A stretch of 64,000 nucleotides of DNA from Lewinellaceae bacterium (GTDB lineage Bacteria > Bacteroidota > Bacteroidia > Chitinophagales > Saprospiraceae), in assembly GCA_016708875.1 (NCBI GenBank), contig JADJFA010000042.1, positions 131,894-195,893 of the forward strand. The letters are read 5' to 3'. Below are positions 1-9,543 of this stretch, piece after piece. Numbering within the stretch: the stretch's first letter is position 1; every line of letters starts with the position of its first letter. The translations under genes and the position numbers were made by a program. Under the pieces are notes generated by a model, which ran no database searches, was not told where the DNA came from, and saw only the letters and a list, made by a program, of their open reading frames with translations.

Positions 1-3000
1 ACACTTGGGTGGGCGACATAGAAGCCAGCTTGCGTTCGCCGCAAGGCACTACGGTGCAGTTCTTCAGTCGTCCGGGCGTACCCGTACCAGGGGGCCTTGG
101 ATGTGCGGGCAACGGCCTTGATGTGAGCTTCGACGACGAATCTGCTACCGCTTATGCTGTGTTCGAAGCTACTTGTGGCAACCTCCCTGCCATTGCAGGC
201 GATTTCCAGCCATTAAATCCGCTATCTGCATTCGACGGTGAAAACCCGAATGGCACCTGGACACTTACTGTAACCGACCTTGTCGGTGGAGATGGTGGTC
301 CAAACAGCAGCATGACGATCAGCATCCAACAAACCGGAGGCGCTGATTTCCCCAACGGTTTGGTGTACTTGGTAAACGTGTTCCCAACCGGTATACCGCA
401 ACAATACACTGTCTCTGCCGGAGCGGGCGTTCCACAGTTGGAAAATTGCTCAGACGTGACCTTGAACTATCTTGATTCGGAGATACCACGAGACTGCGCT
501 TCGGGCTTAACGGCGACGATTTCCCGCAAATGGACGGCCATTGATGCATCTGGTAACACCAGCACTTGCATCCAAATCATTGACCTCACTCGCCCAACCC
601 TGAATGATGTCGTGATGCCTCCTGATTACGACGATATTGATGCTCCGGCTTTCAGCTGCGAAGACAATATCCCGATCATAAACGGCCACCCGAACCCGAC
701 TCCAGATTGGATTGAGTCTCTGGGTCTTCAAGGCTACCCGTATGTTTTTGGTGTTCCTGTCGGCTGTAATGTCAACTGGGAATTCCATGATTACATCATC
801 ATTGTCTGCGACGGCACGGTGAAGTATCGCCGCGAATGGACCGTAATTGACTGGTGCACAGGCGCAGGTTTCGTTTTCGACCAGATTCTTAAAGTCATTG
901 ACGACCAAGGCCCAAGCATCGCTTGCCCATCAAATCTGACGGTTTCTACCGACCCATTTACTTGCTGCGCCACTATCAACCTTCCTGATGTGATCGTGGA
1001 AGACAACTGTAGCCGTATCAACAACATCAGCGGTATGATCGTAATCCGTGACCAACACACGGGCGTAGTGATTAACATGGTGTCCATCGGTGGTACACTC
1101 GAGGACTTCCCTGGCAACAACTGGTGGGATCTTGACACGCTTGCTAACTTCGGTTTTGCGCCTTGCCTGCCTATCGGCAACCACACAGTAACGTATGTGG
1201 TTGAAGACGACTGCGGAAACACTTCACAGTGCAACTTCAACCTGACGGTTCGCGACTACACTCCGCCAGTGGCTGCTTGCGATGAGACGACCACTGTCGC
1301 CATCGGCATTGACGATCCATTCGATTGCTACGGCCCAGCTGGACCGCCAAACCAAGGCCCTGACGCCCTCGACGCTTGCGAATTTGCCGGTGTTACCTGG
1401 GTGAAAGCCACTACTTTCGACGACGGTTCTTACGATAACTGCAACGGTGTGAAGTTTACGATCCGTCGGATGGCTCCGTACTCTGACTGTATCAACGGAT
1501 TGAACCAGGTGCGTGGCTTCCTGCCTTGCAACTCTACACTCCCAACGTTCCCGAGCGAGTTCGAGCGCGCCATCAGCGAGTACGACTCTATCAAGTTCTA
1601 CTGCTGCGAGGTGGGTCTTCCTGCTCAGACAATTGTTCTGCGCGTGTACCAGGTTGATGTCAACGGCAACATCATGGCAGGCATTGACGGCACTCCAATC
1701 TTCAACGAGTGCATGATCCAGGTGGAAGTACAGGACAAGCTGAAACCAGCTTGCTTGCCTCCTGCCAACGTAACAGTGAACTGCGAAAACTTCGACCCAA
1801 GCCTCTGGGCTTACGGCAAACCAGTAGTTGCAGACAACTGCTGCCTCGACACCTCTTTGGTGTACCAAGGCCAGTGTGGCCTGACGCACACGGTGAACAA
1901 CTCTTTGTTCGACACAGTATGTAACCGAGGTACAATCACGCGCACGTTCCGTGCATGGGATTGCCACGGCTTCAGCACTCAGTGCACCCAGCGCGTCTTC
2001 GTGACGTACAATCAGGACTACTTCATCAAGTTCCCGAACGATGCAATCGTGACGGTATGCGACGAGTCTGGCATCTACCAGGAGCCAACTTTCTTCGGTG
2101 AAGACTGCGAACTGTTGGGCGTATCCTACGAAGACGAAATCTTCACGGTAGTTCCCGACGCTTGCTTCAAGATTGAGCGGACCTGGACGATCATCAACTG
2201 GTGCACGTACAACCCGAACCTTGATTGCATCTACGTTCCGAACCCGAACCCGAACGCGATCACTAACCACCCAACGAACCTTCCTGGTCCAACCGTGTCC
2301 GAATGCGGCACTTTGGCTCCATGGGCTCCGACAGTGGTGCGTATCAACCCGGGCGACCCGACCACGACGAACTTCTGCACATTCTGGGATGCTGATGCCA
2401 ACTGCTACAAGTACAAGCAGATCATCAAGATCATCGACGGCGTGAAGCCTACAGGCACCTACGTTGTACCTGACTGCTCGAACCAGAACTGGCTGACGCC
2501 AAACAACGACCTGCTGTGGAACGAGATGTACTGGTGGGATAACGGCATCCTGACGCATGACTTGTGCGAGGAGCCAACTGACCTTTGCATCACTGGCACA
2601 GACGCTTGCTCTGGAGCAAACATCAACATCGAATACCTGTTGTTCCTCGACCTTGACGGCGACAACGTGATGGAGACTGTTGTGAACTCTACTTCTTTGG
2701 GCATCGCCGGTCTCGGCTGGAACAACGTGCTGTACGGCAACATCAATACGCCAAACTTCTCGGGCGGCACATCGCGCCAGTTTGACGAGCGCCTTGTTCC
2801 GAACAACCAGAAGTGGGGCTTCTCGATCCAGGAGACTATCTCTGGCAACACGAAGACTGCTTGCGTTCGTTGGAACACCCAACAGCAGCAGAACACCCAC
2901 GTGATTCCTGAGCTGCCACACGGCACGCACAAGATCAAGTGGTTCATCACGGACGGTTGCGGTAACAACGCTGAATACGAGTACACCTTCACGGTGCGCG

Positions 3001-4544
3001 ATTGCAAGCCTCCTACGGTGGTTTGCATCAACGGCCTGAGCGTGAACATCATGCCTACTGGTATGATCGTGCTGTGGGCATCTGACTTCCTCCAGTACAC
3101 GGAAGACAACTGCACTCCTGCTGGTCAGATCAAGATCGGCATCCGCAAATGCGGCACCGGCACTGGCTTCCCAGTGGACAACCAAGGCAACCCGATCACT
3201 TCTGTGACGTTTACGTGCGACGAACTCGGCACACGCTGCGTGGAACTTTGGGCGATTGACGCACAAGGCAACGCGGACTACTGCGAGACTTACCTGATCG
3301 TACAGGACAACCTGGGCAGCTGCCCGAACCCGGACAACATCAACGTTGCTGGTGCACTGAAGACTGAAATGACAGACGGAGTTGAAGAAGGCACGGTTCA
3401 GATTTCTGGAACGAGCAGCTTCACCCCACCGTACAGCTACTTCGATCTTTCAGCTGCTGATGGCGCGTACATTGTTGCGAACAACCTTCCTTTGGACGCT
3501 ACGTTCGTGATTGCTCCTGAGAAAGACGACAACCCGCTCAACGGTGTAACCACCTATGACCTGGTGTTGATCTCTAAGCACATCCTGGGCATTGAGCCTT
3601 TGGACAGCCCGTACAAAATGATCGCTGCTGACGCTAACAAGTCTGGTTCGATCACAACGTTTGACATCGTGGAGATTCGTAAGTTGATCCTCGGTATCTA
3701 CACGGACCTTCCAAACAACACCTCTTGGCGCTTTGTGGACAAGGCGTTCTCGTTCCCGAACGCGAACAACCCATTCCAGACTGCATTCCCAGAGACGATC
3801 TCGATTGCTGACGCAATGACAAGCCAGATGGACGAAGACTTCACTGGCGTGAAAATCGGCGACGTTAACGGCACAGCAGTGGCCAACGCCACTATGCAGG
3901 CTGAAGAGCGTACTGCAGGCACGGCTATCTTCGATCTCGAAGACCGCAATGTGAAAGCAGGCGAAGTGTTTGAAGTATCGTTCAAATCTGCACAAGCCCT
4001 CAAAGGCTTCCAGTTCACCGCGACGCTCAATGGCCTGAAGGCTATGGACATCGTGAACGCAGAGAACGTATCTGAAGGCAACTTCAACCTGGCTCCAGAA
4101 GGTGCTATGGCAGTATCTATCGACGGTGCACAAGAATTCACAGTGCGTTTCCGCGCTGAGAAAGCTGGCAAGTTGAGCGAAATGCTTGGTGTATCTGGTT
4201 CGATCACCCGCGCTGAGGCATACGGTGACGCAGGCCGCTTGGGTGTTGCTTTCCGTTTCGACGGCAAAACAATCTCAGGTGTTGGTTTTGAATTGTACCA
4301 GAACCAGCCAAACCCATTCGTCAACCGCACGTTCATCGGCTTCTTCCTTCCAGAAGCAGCTGAGGCAACGTTGTCTATCTTTGACGAGACAGGCCGCGTA
4401 GTGTACCAGCAGAAAGGTCAGTTTGCTAAAGGTGAGAATAGCATCGCACTTGACCGCGCGCTGATCAACACCACAGGCATGCTGTACTACAAGTTGGAGA
4501 CTTCTACCGACTCTGCAACGAAGAAGATGATCCAAGCGAAGTAA
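1..4544 (+). CDS. Giant secreted P-domain / dockerin-like / cohesin-like T9SS protein (5' end outside window)
   Basis: The reading frame is open from the first bases, so the gene begins upstream; the GTG at 9 is internal, since the residues T-W-V-G-D-I-E-A-S-L start a proprotein-convertase P-domain (about residues 1-105, with GTWTLTVTD). A long Cys-rich region follows, with repeated 'W(T)xIDWC/INWC' and 'PPV/TxxC' motifs as in HYR-like adhesins. Near residue 1180 is a dockerin-like module (TYDLVLISKHILG, then the calcium loop DANKSGSITTFD). A cohesin-like beta domain follows (about 1300-1420), then a T9SS type A sorting domain (NQPNPFVNRT to the end). Codon use is strongly C-ending (AAC, GGC, ATC), which suggests high expression. 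The likely role is cell-surface adhesion or matrix; the T9SS call is firm, the substrate unknown. Confidence 0.85.
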   Translation, partial: TWVGDIEASLRSPQGTTVQFFSRPGVPVPGGLGCAGNGLDVSFDDESATAYAVFEATCGNLPAIAGDFQPLNPLSAFDGENPNGTWTLTVTDLVGGDGGPNSSMTISIQQTGGADFPNGLVYLVNVFPTGIPQQYTVSAGAGVPQLENCSDVTLNYLDSEIPRDCASGLTATISRKWTAIDASGNTSTCIQIIDLTRPTLNDVVMPPDYDDIDAPAFSCEDNIPIINGHPNPTPDWIESLGLQGYPYVFGVPVGCNVNWEFHDYIIIVCDGTVKYRREWTVIDWCTGAGFVFDQILKVIDDQGPSIACPSNLTVSTDPFTCCATINLPDVIVEDNCSRINNISGMIVIRDQHTGVVINMVSIGGTLEDFPGNNWWDLDTLANFGFAPCLPIGNHTVTYVVEDDCGNTSQCNFNLTVRDYTPPVAACDETTTVAIGIDDPFDCYGPAGPPNQGPDALDACEFAGVTWVKATTFDDGSYDNCNGVKFTIRRMAPYSDCINGLNQVRGFLPCNSTLPTFPSEFERAISEYDSIKFYCCEVGLPAQTIVLRVYQVDVNGNIMAGIDGTPIFNECMIQVEVQDKLKPACLPPANVTVNCENFDPSLWAYGKPVVADNCCLDTSLVYQGQCGLTHTVNNSLFDTVCNRGTITRTFRAWDCHGFSTQCTQRVFVTYNQDYFIKFPNDAIVTVCDESGIYQEPTFFGEDCELLGVSYEDEIFTVVPDACFKIERTWTIINWCTYNPNLDCIYVPNPNPNAITNHPTNLPGPTVSECGTLAPWAPTVVRINPGDPTTTNFCTFWDADANCYKYKQIIKIIDGVKPTGTYVVPDCSNQNWLTPNNDLLWNEMYWWDNGILTHDLCEEPTDLCITGTDACSGANINIEYLLFLDLDGDNVMETVVNSTSLGIAGLGWNNVLYGNINTPNFSGGTSRQFDERLVPNNQKWGFSIQETISGNTKTACVRWNTQQQQNTHVIPELPHGTHKIKWFITDGCGNNAEYEYTFTVRDCKPPTVVCINGLSVNIMPTGMIVLWASDFLQYTEDNCTPAGQIKIGIRKCGTGTGFPVDNQGNPITSVTFTCDELGTRCVELWAIDAQGNADYCETYLIVQDNLGSCPNPDNINVAGALKTEMTDGVEEGTVQISGTSSFTPPYSYFDLSAADGAYIVANNLPLDATFVIAPEKDDNPLNGVTTYDLVLISKHILGIEPLDSPYKMIAADANKSGSITTFDIVEIRKLILGIYTDLPNNTSWRFVDKAFSFPNANNPFQTAFPETISIADAMTSQMDEDFTGVKIGDVNGTAVANATMQAEERTAGTAIFDLEDRNVKAGEVFEVSFKSAQALKGFQFTATLNGLKAMDIVNAENVSEGNFNLAPEGAMAVSIDGAQEFTVRFRAEKAGKLSEMLGVSGSITRAEAYGDAGRLGVAFRFDGKTISGVGFELYQNQPNPFVNRTFIGFFLPEAAEATLSIFDETGRVVYQQKGQFAKGENSIALDRALINTTGMLYYKLETSTDSATKKMIQAK

Positions 4545-4590
4545 GGTGCGGGGTCACAAGACCCGCGCATGGCGAAGTGATAATTGATAG

Positions 4591-4692
4591 GTGATTAGTG
4601 ATTGGTGTGGCCTGCCCTTGAGACAGATTTCAAGATTAAGCCATACTAATCACTAGTCACCAATCATCCAATCACTGATCACCAATCACTAA
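4591..4692. repeat. Dispersed GTGATTAGTGATTGGTG repeat, inverted copies
   Basis: TTAGTGATTGGTG at 4595-4607 is exactly inverted at 4680-4692 (CACCAATCACTAA), with further degenerate units between. A one-mismatch copy of the 17-mer lies inside the uvrA reading frame at 60940-60956, and degenerate copies lie upstream of the MoxR gene (about 18138-18170). It is a short dispersed repeat family of unknown function. Confidence 0.7.
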
Positions 4693-4737
4693 ACATCGAT
4701 TTTACAAGATCATACTTTAAAATCGGTTTTTGGGATG

Positions 4738-4771
4738 GCCTCTCTCCTGTACGTGGAGGGGGGCTTTTTTT
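4738..4771 (+). terminator. Rho-independent-type terminator
   Basis: A GC-rich 10-bp stem with G-T wobbles (GCCTCTCTCC / GGAGGGGGGC) and a six-base loop is followed by seven T. It lies 200 bases after the T9SS protein gene and just before the glnN promoter-like box. Confidence 0.65.
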
Positions 4772-4787
4772 ATTTCTGAAACTTGGC

Positions 4788-4795
4788 TACCTTTG
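4788..4795 (+). promoter_or_regulatory. Bacteroidota -7 promoter box (TACCTTTG)
   Basis: TACCTTTG matches TAnnTTTG, the -7 element of the Bacteroidota primary sigma factor. No clear TTG lies at the expected -33 spacing. If used, the glnN transcript has a leader of about 280 bases. Confidence 0.5.
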
Positions 4796-5083
4796 CGTTT
4801 TCAAAAGCGTGTTTGCCCGACTGACAATGCCGCTTTTATCGCGATGCTCTTCTTTTTATCCAATTTGGCTGCCGACCCCGCTCGGCAAATGGAGCAGCCG
4901 CCCCGATTTCAAAAATTATCCTCCACTCGCTTTCTTTTTTACAGACACCCGACAATGGGGCAACCCTATCGCGAAAGGGTGTCTCTGTTGATGAACGCCT
5001 TGCGTTTTGTCAATGCTAATCTTTTTGCCAACGGACTTGCAAGATTTGATATTCAACATTCACAATCCAAATAGTAGAAAAAT

Positions 5084-7276
5084 ATGTCCCTCTCTCGTTT
5101 CAACGCACTCCAGACAATGGAAAACCGCGTAGAACCATTTCCGCTTGATATGGTGGAAGGTGTAGTTGAAAACATCGCCTCTTATTTTGGTGAAAACGTT
5201 TTCAATGACGAAGCCATGCGTAACCACCTCCCGGAAAACGCCTATCTGACGGTCAAAGCCGCAGTGCAAAATGGACAAAAACTTAGCCGCGAAATTGCCG
5301 ATGTAGTGGCGGTAGGCATGAAAAAATGGGCTGAGTCGCACAATTGCACCCACTTTGCACATTGGTTTCAGCCACTTACGGGCAAAACGGCCGAAAAGCA
5401 CGATTCGTTTTTCACGCTCACCCACGACGGTCGCGTCATTGAGGAGTTTACCGGTTCTGCACTCGTTCAGCAAGAGCCTGATGGTTCTTCCTTCCCCTCT
5501 GGCGGGATGCGCAGCACTTTTGAAGCACGTGGGTATACCGTGTGGGATCCCTCCAGTCCAGCGTTTATCATGGCCGTGGGCGAGGGCAAAACGCTTTGCA
5601 TCCCAACCATTTTTGTGACCTATGGCGGGGAGGCCCAAGACTACAAATTGCCACTTCTCCGCTCACAGTCTTTCCTCGACAAAGCCACCGTGCCAGTGGC
5701 ACAAATGTTCGACAAGGAAGTGACCAAAACCTCTGCCACGCTCGGATGGGAACAGGAATATTTCCTTGTGGACGAGGCGCTTTACAATGCACGTCCCGAC
5801 CTTTCCATGACGGGCCGCACCCTGTTGGGCCGTCCCGCTGCAAAGCACCAGCAATTGGAAGACCACTATTTTGGCTCTATCCCCGAGCGGGTGTACTCCT
5901 ATATGCGCGACCTTGAAACAGAGTGTCACAAACTGGGTATTCCGGTGCGCACACGACACAATGAAGTAGCGCCAAGCCAATACGAACTGGCGCCGATTTT
6001 TGAGGAAATCAACGTGGCAGTAGACCACAACCAACTCTTGATGGACTTAATGGAGCGCGTGGCTCGTCGGCATAAGTTGCGTGTACTGCTCCATGAAAAA
6101 CCTTTTGCCGGCATCAATGGCTCAGGCAAACACAACAACTGGAGCCTGGGTACCAACACAGGTGTGAATCTGCTCTCGCCGGGCAAAAACCCAGGCACGA
6201 ACCTTCGTTTCCTCACCTTTTTTGTAAACACCATCGCGGCGGTACACAAGTATGCCGACGTTTTGCGTGCAAGTATCGCCCATGCGGGCAATGACCACCG
6301 CTTGGGTGCAAATGAAGCGCCGCCTGCCATCATTTCAGTCTTTATTGGAGAAGCGTTGAGCACATTGCTCGACCAAATCGCAGAGGGCAAAAACACCGAT
6401 GCAAAAGAGGTGAAACGCGCACTTGATCTGATTTCCAAGTTGCCCAACTTAGAGATGGACAATACGGACCGCAACCGTACTTCACCGTTTGCCTTCACGG
6501 GCAACAAATTTGAAATCCGGGCGGTGGGCAGCAGTCAAAACTGCGCTGGCCCAATGGCTGTAATGAACGGGATGATGGGTTTACAATTGGTGGAATTCAA
6601 AACCGATGTAGATGGGTTGGTTAATAAAGGAATAGGACAAGACGAAGCGATTCTTACCGTGCTGAAAGGTTACATACGCAAATCGAAAGCGATATGTTTT
6701 GAGGGAAACAACTATTCCGATGAGTGGAAAGCCGAGGCAGCAGAACGCGGCTTGAACAATTTTGCGACCACCCCCGAAGCCTTGGATGTATTGGGCCAAA
6801 AATTGGCGCAAGATTTCTACAGCAAATCCAGTGTGATGAGCAAGGTGGAATTGGAGGCATTCCACGCAGTGCAGTTACACAGTTACTGTACTAAACTGAA
6901 TATTGAAGCAAAGTCATTGGAGGAAATCGTAGTGACGCTGGTACTCCCTGCCGTCATGCGCTACCAGACAGAACTTGCACAGAACATCAATGCCTTGCGC
7001 TCGATTGACATGGTGCAAAGCAGCCGTATGCAGGTTGATTTGGTGAAACGTGTCATTGTCAACGTCGAAGCTATTCATAGCGGCCTGAAAAAGATGAACG
7101 AGGCGTACGACCGCGCGCACCATGCGGAAGATATTCGCGTTGAAGCGGGCATTTTCTGCCATGAAGTGAAGCCGCAGATGGATGCTATCCGCGCTGCCGT
7201 AGACGATCTTGAATCCATCGTAGACGATCAGTACTGGCCTTTGGTGAAGTATCGGGAGTTGTTGTTTTCGTTGTAG
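5084..7276 (+). CDS. glnN: Glutamine synthetase type III
   Basis: ATP-dependent synthesis of glutamine from glutamate and ammonium in the cytoplasm. The 730-residue length is typical of the type III family, which is much longer than GSI. Visible signatures are the N-terminal GSIII region, GWEQEYFLVD, RTRHNEVAPSQYELAPIFEE (active-site glutamates), LHEKPFAGINGSGKHNNWS (ammonia/ATP site) and NDHRLGANEAPPA. It ends YRELLFSL before TAG. No Shine-Dalgarno sequence precedes the ATG, as is usual in this phylum. The frame stays open beyond the TAG (see next gene). No PII or ammonium transporter gene is adjacent. Confidence 0.95.
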   Translation: MSLSRFNALQTMENRVEPFPLDMVEGVVENIASYFGENVFNDEAMRNHLPENAYLTVKAAVQNGQKLSREIADVVAVGMKKWAESHNCTHFAHWFQPLTGKTAEKHDSFFTLTHDGRVIEEFTGSALVQQEPDGSSFPSGGMRSTFEARGYTVWDPSSPAFIMAVGEGKTLCIPTIFVTYGGEAQDYKLPLLRSQSFLDKATVPVAQMFDKEVTKTSATLGWEQEYFLVDEALYNARPDLSMTGRTLLGRPAAKHQQLEDHYFGSIPERVYSYMRDLETECHKLGIPVRTRHNEVAPSQYELAPIFEEINVAVDHNQLLMDLMERVARRHKLRVLLHEKPFAGINGSGKHNNWSLGTNTGVNLLSPGKNPGTNLRFLTFFVNTIAAVHKYADVLRASIAHAGNDHRLGANEAPPAIISVFIGEALSTLLDQIAEGKNTDAKEVKRALDLISKLPNLEMDNTDRNRTSPFAFTGNKFEIRAVGSSQNCAGPMAVMNGMMGLQLVEFKTDVDGLVNKGIGQDEAILTVLKGYIRKSKAICFEGNNYSDEWKAEAAERGLNNFATTPEALDVLGQKLAQDFYSKSSVMSKVELEAFHAVQLHSYCTKLNIEAKSLEEIVVTLVLPAVMRYQTELAQNINALRSIDMVQSSRMQVDLVKRVIVNVEAIHSGLKKMNEAYDRAHHAEDIRVEAGIFCHEVKPQMDAIRAAVDDLESIVDDQYWPLVKYRELLFSL

Positions 7277-7291
7277 GCCCACCTTCGTGCA

Positions 7292-7708
7292 TTGGCAGAT
7301 GCGGGCGGGTTGCCTGCTAAAGTGCAGGAAGTAGCAGAAATTGAAAACCTTGAAGCCGTGGTACTTACGCTTGGAACCTTAGAAAGCGGTTTCGGTGAAT
7401 CCGTTGGCAATGACCTTAGACGCGACCTCATCAAACAAAATGGTTCTTTGGTGTACCAGCAGCTTTTCAACGGCAAAATCCTGGTGCTCATCAATTTTCC
7501 GTTTATTGAGAAATACGGCCAACCCCAGCCTCCAAAGACCATTGCCATCTACCGACCGGAGGAATTGAAGGAACCCTATTTCCAACGCCACGTCGAAACC
7601 TTTATAACGGACGTGACAGCCTGGGAAGACTATGACGACGATGTAGCTGCAGAACCAAATCAACGTATAGGGTTCAAGATGAATTTTGAGAAAGAGGAGG
7701 AGGGGTGA
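7292..7708 (+). CDS. Small acidic protein of unknown function, no ATG start
   Basis: A 138-residue acidic protein ending in a Glu-rich tail (KEEEG), not recognised by family. Residues such as VVLTLGTLESGFGES and KILVLINFPFIEKYG look like an ordinary soluble alpha/beta fold. It is in the same frame as glnN and separated from its TAG only by codons reading A-H-L-R-A; there is no ATG before the last few residues, so the start must be TTG 7292 or GTG 7322, unless the TAG is read through or is an error. It converges with the esterase gene ten bases away. Confidence 0.6.
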   Translation: MADAGGLPAKVQEVAEIENLEAVVLTLGTLESGFGESVGNDLRRDLIKQNGSLVYQQLFNGKILVLINFPFIEKYGQPQPPKTIAIYRPEELKEPYFQRHVETFITDVTAWEDYDDDVAAEPNQRIGFKMNFEKEEEG

Positions 7709-7718
7709 TGGATATGCA

Positions 7719-9428
7719 TCAATACCGCCAACTCTTTAAATCTGCCCCTTTCGGCGATCGCTTCTGCACTTCCTCCGTCCATTTTGGGATAAAATAGCGG
7801 TGATAGCGAAGGCGTGAAATCGCATTGGGCTGGGAGTGGTCGCCATTCCAGCAGTGCTCGGCCCGGTCGCCGTAATCTACCTCGCCATCGAAGGGCGGGT
7901 TATCTTGTGCACGGAGCATTTCTTCTGCCAGATAGACCGCGTTATTCAGGTAAAAATTGTCCATATCGCCGCAATAAAGGTGGATTTTGCCACGCCATTT
8001 TGCGCCATTTTTTGGCCAATCGCGCTTCATAATCCAGCTTAAATCATAATTTTCTTTCCAATAAGCCGCTACGTCGGGATTTATCTCCCCGGTCAGTTTG
8101 TCCCAAATCCGTTCTGGATAACCGTCCTTACCCAGTGGTGACGACACGGCTTCCCAAATATCAAATTGTTGTCCGCTGCGGCCTTTGGTGCCCAAGGCAA
8201 GTTCGTAATGGTTGACACTTTCCATGGTAGCGCTTAGGTGTCCAAGGTAGTTGCGCGTAGCCGGACGTTTTATTTTGGAAAAACCGCCTTCCCGATAATA
8301 AGCGTTCTTGTCTGCATAAAGGTCAACCGTTACAAAAGCCCGAAAATCAATCGGATCGGGACAAGCCGCATAGCAGCCGTTGAACTCGTCCGGGTAAAAA
8401 ACCTGTACTGCCAGCGCTTCCCAACCACCTGTACTTCCGCCATAAGTAAGTCGTGCCCAGCCTTGTCCGATGCCCCGGAAACGGCGCTCGATTTCCGGAA
8501 TGAGTTCGTACATAATCGCGTCGCCATATGGGCCAACATTGGCTGAGTTGACCGCATACGAATCGTCGTAAAATGGGCAAGGATGTTGAATCTCTACAGC
8601 CAGAACGCGCGGAAATTCTGGCCCTGTCCATAATTTGTAAAAATCGTAGGCTTCTTGTTGCACGATGCGATTGTAGCCATGCAATTTGAAACGTTCGCTG
8701 TAATCAGGCACTAAATCTGGGTCGGGCGGCTCCGTGCGGAACCCGTCGAAATCTGCCGGGAAATGACCGTGGTAGATCGCCAAAGGATAACGAACATTGG
8801 GGTGCTCGTCCCAGCCTTCCGGCAAAAGGACATGCGCTCCAAGGGTCATTGGACGCCCCCAAAACTCCGTGAGCAACTTGCTCTCAATTTCTATGTGCTT
8901 GATGTATTTCGTGTCGGCGGGTTTTGGGATGGGGGGGATTTCCTCCGTAAGCTCAATTTTCAGGACGCTCTCCTTCCGCGTATTTACCGTGATTTTCAAG
9001 GGTTTGGAATAGAGATTTCCTGGTGCGCGGTTCCATTGTTGGCCCTCGCCACGGTCCATTGGCATCTTGAGCGTATGCCCGTCTTTGCGCTTGAAAGTTT
9101 CGTACTTGTGCAAAACTGCCTGGACAAAATACTCGCCGGTAGGCAAGTCCTGAAGAAGCTGTATGGGGTAACCGAACTCTTTGCCATTGAAGAAACGAAT
9201 GTCTCCGGCCTCCCAATTTTCTACGTCCTGGCCAAATATTTGGGCAGATTGGTAGTCGTCGCGGACTTGAAAACGAGGCTCTGTTTCACCATTTTTGGCA
9301 AAAATGAGCAACAAACGTCCATCCAGTGGTTTGTTGGAAAAATGGGCAGGGTAACTTATGGTAAACGCGGATTGAGCCATAACTGCAAGCGGCAAGGATA
9401 TTAGAAGAGGAAGGCAAATGCTTTTCAT
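7719..9428 (-). CDS. Secreted esterase-like alpha/beta hydrolase
   Basis: About 569 residues from ATG 9428, chosen because it begins a good signal peptide (MKSICLPLLISLPLAVMAQ); the upstream in-frame ATG adds nine residues that overlap the promoter box. The protein has an N-terminal beta domain and then an esterase D-like hydrolase domain with the nucleophile elbow YGGSTGGWEAL and a late acidic/His region (GDMDNFYLN, AEHCWNGDHSQ). It is probably exported to the periplasm or beyond; the substrate cannot be told. No T9SS signal is visible. Confidence 0.7.
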   Translation of the reverse strand: MKSICLPLLISLPLAVMAQSAFTISYPAHFSNKPLDGRLLLIFAKNGETEPRFQVRDDYQSAQIFGQDVENWEAGDIRFFNGKEFGYPIQLLQDLPTGEYFVQAVLHKYETFKRKDGHTLKMPMDRGEGQQWNRAPGNLYSKPLKITVNTRKESVLKIELTEEIPPIPKPADTKYIKHIEIESKLLTEFWGRPMTLGAHVLLPEGWDEHPNVRYPLAIYHGHFPADFDGFRTEPPDPDLVPDYSERFKLHGYNRIVQQEAYDFYKLWTGPEFPRVLAVEIQHPCPFYDDSYAVNSANVGPYGDAIMYELIPEIERRFRGIGQGWARLTYGGSTGGWEALAVQVFYPDEFNGCYAACPDPIDFRAFVTVDLYADKNAYYREGGFSKIKRPATRNYLGHLSATMESVNHYELALGTKGRSGQQFDIWEAVSSPLGKDGYPERIWDKLTGEINPDVAAYWKENYDLSWIMKRDWPKNGAKWRGKIHLYCGDMDNFYLNNAVYLAEEMLRAQDNPPFDGEVDYGDRAEHCWNGDHSQPNAISRLRYHRYFIPKWTEEVQKRSPKGADLKSWRY

Positions 9429-9444
9429 AGCCGAAAGTTTTGCC

Positions 9445-9452
9445 CAAAAGTA
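9445..9452 (-). promoter_or_regulatory. -7 promoter box for esterase-like gene
   Basis: Read on the minus strand this is TACTTTTG, a TAnnTTTG match 17 bases before ATG 9428. A suitably spaced -33 TTG is not evident. Confidence 0.5.
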
Positions 9453-9489
9453 CATTGCCGCAGATACATGAATGGCTATTCAACAAAAT

Positions 9490-9518
9490 GGGGTTTATAC
9501 CAAATTGGCATAAACCCC
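9490..9518 (-). terminator. Hairpin after beta-barrel gene
   Basis: A perfect 9-bp stem (GGGGTTTAT / ATAAACCCC) with an 11-base loop lies 25 bases beyond the stop of the beta-barrel gene. On the minus strand it is followed by ATTTTG, a weak T tract. Confidence 0.45.
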
Positions 9519-9543
9519 AAGTGAAGTTATTTGTATCGCGCTT

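Larger units (their letters stand above)
4545..5083. other. Intergenic stretch: repeat, terminator, promoter, long glnN leader
   Basis: This 539-base gap holds an inverted repeat of GTGATTAGTGATTGGTG-type units (4591-4692), a rho-independent-type hairpin (4738-4771) and a promoter-like box (4788-4795). About 285 bases then lie before glnN. Short open frames in that leader have no recognisable protein features, so I treat it as untranslated leader. Confidence 0.6.

Noticed and set aside
1224..3266. 680-codon open frame on the minus strand
   Set aside because: It is antisense to the giant T9SS protein, has no recognisable domain, and is explained by the C-rich third positions of the sense gene.
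4730..5074. 114-codon frame upstream of glnN
   Set aside because: It starts within a terminator hairpin and overlaps the predicted promoter; composition is not protein-like.
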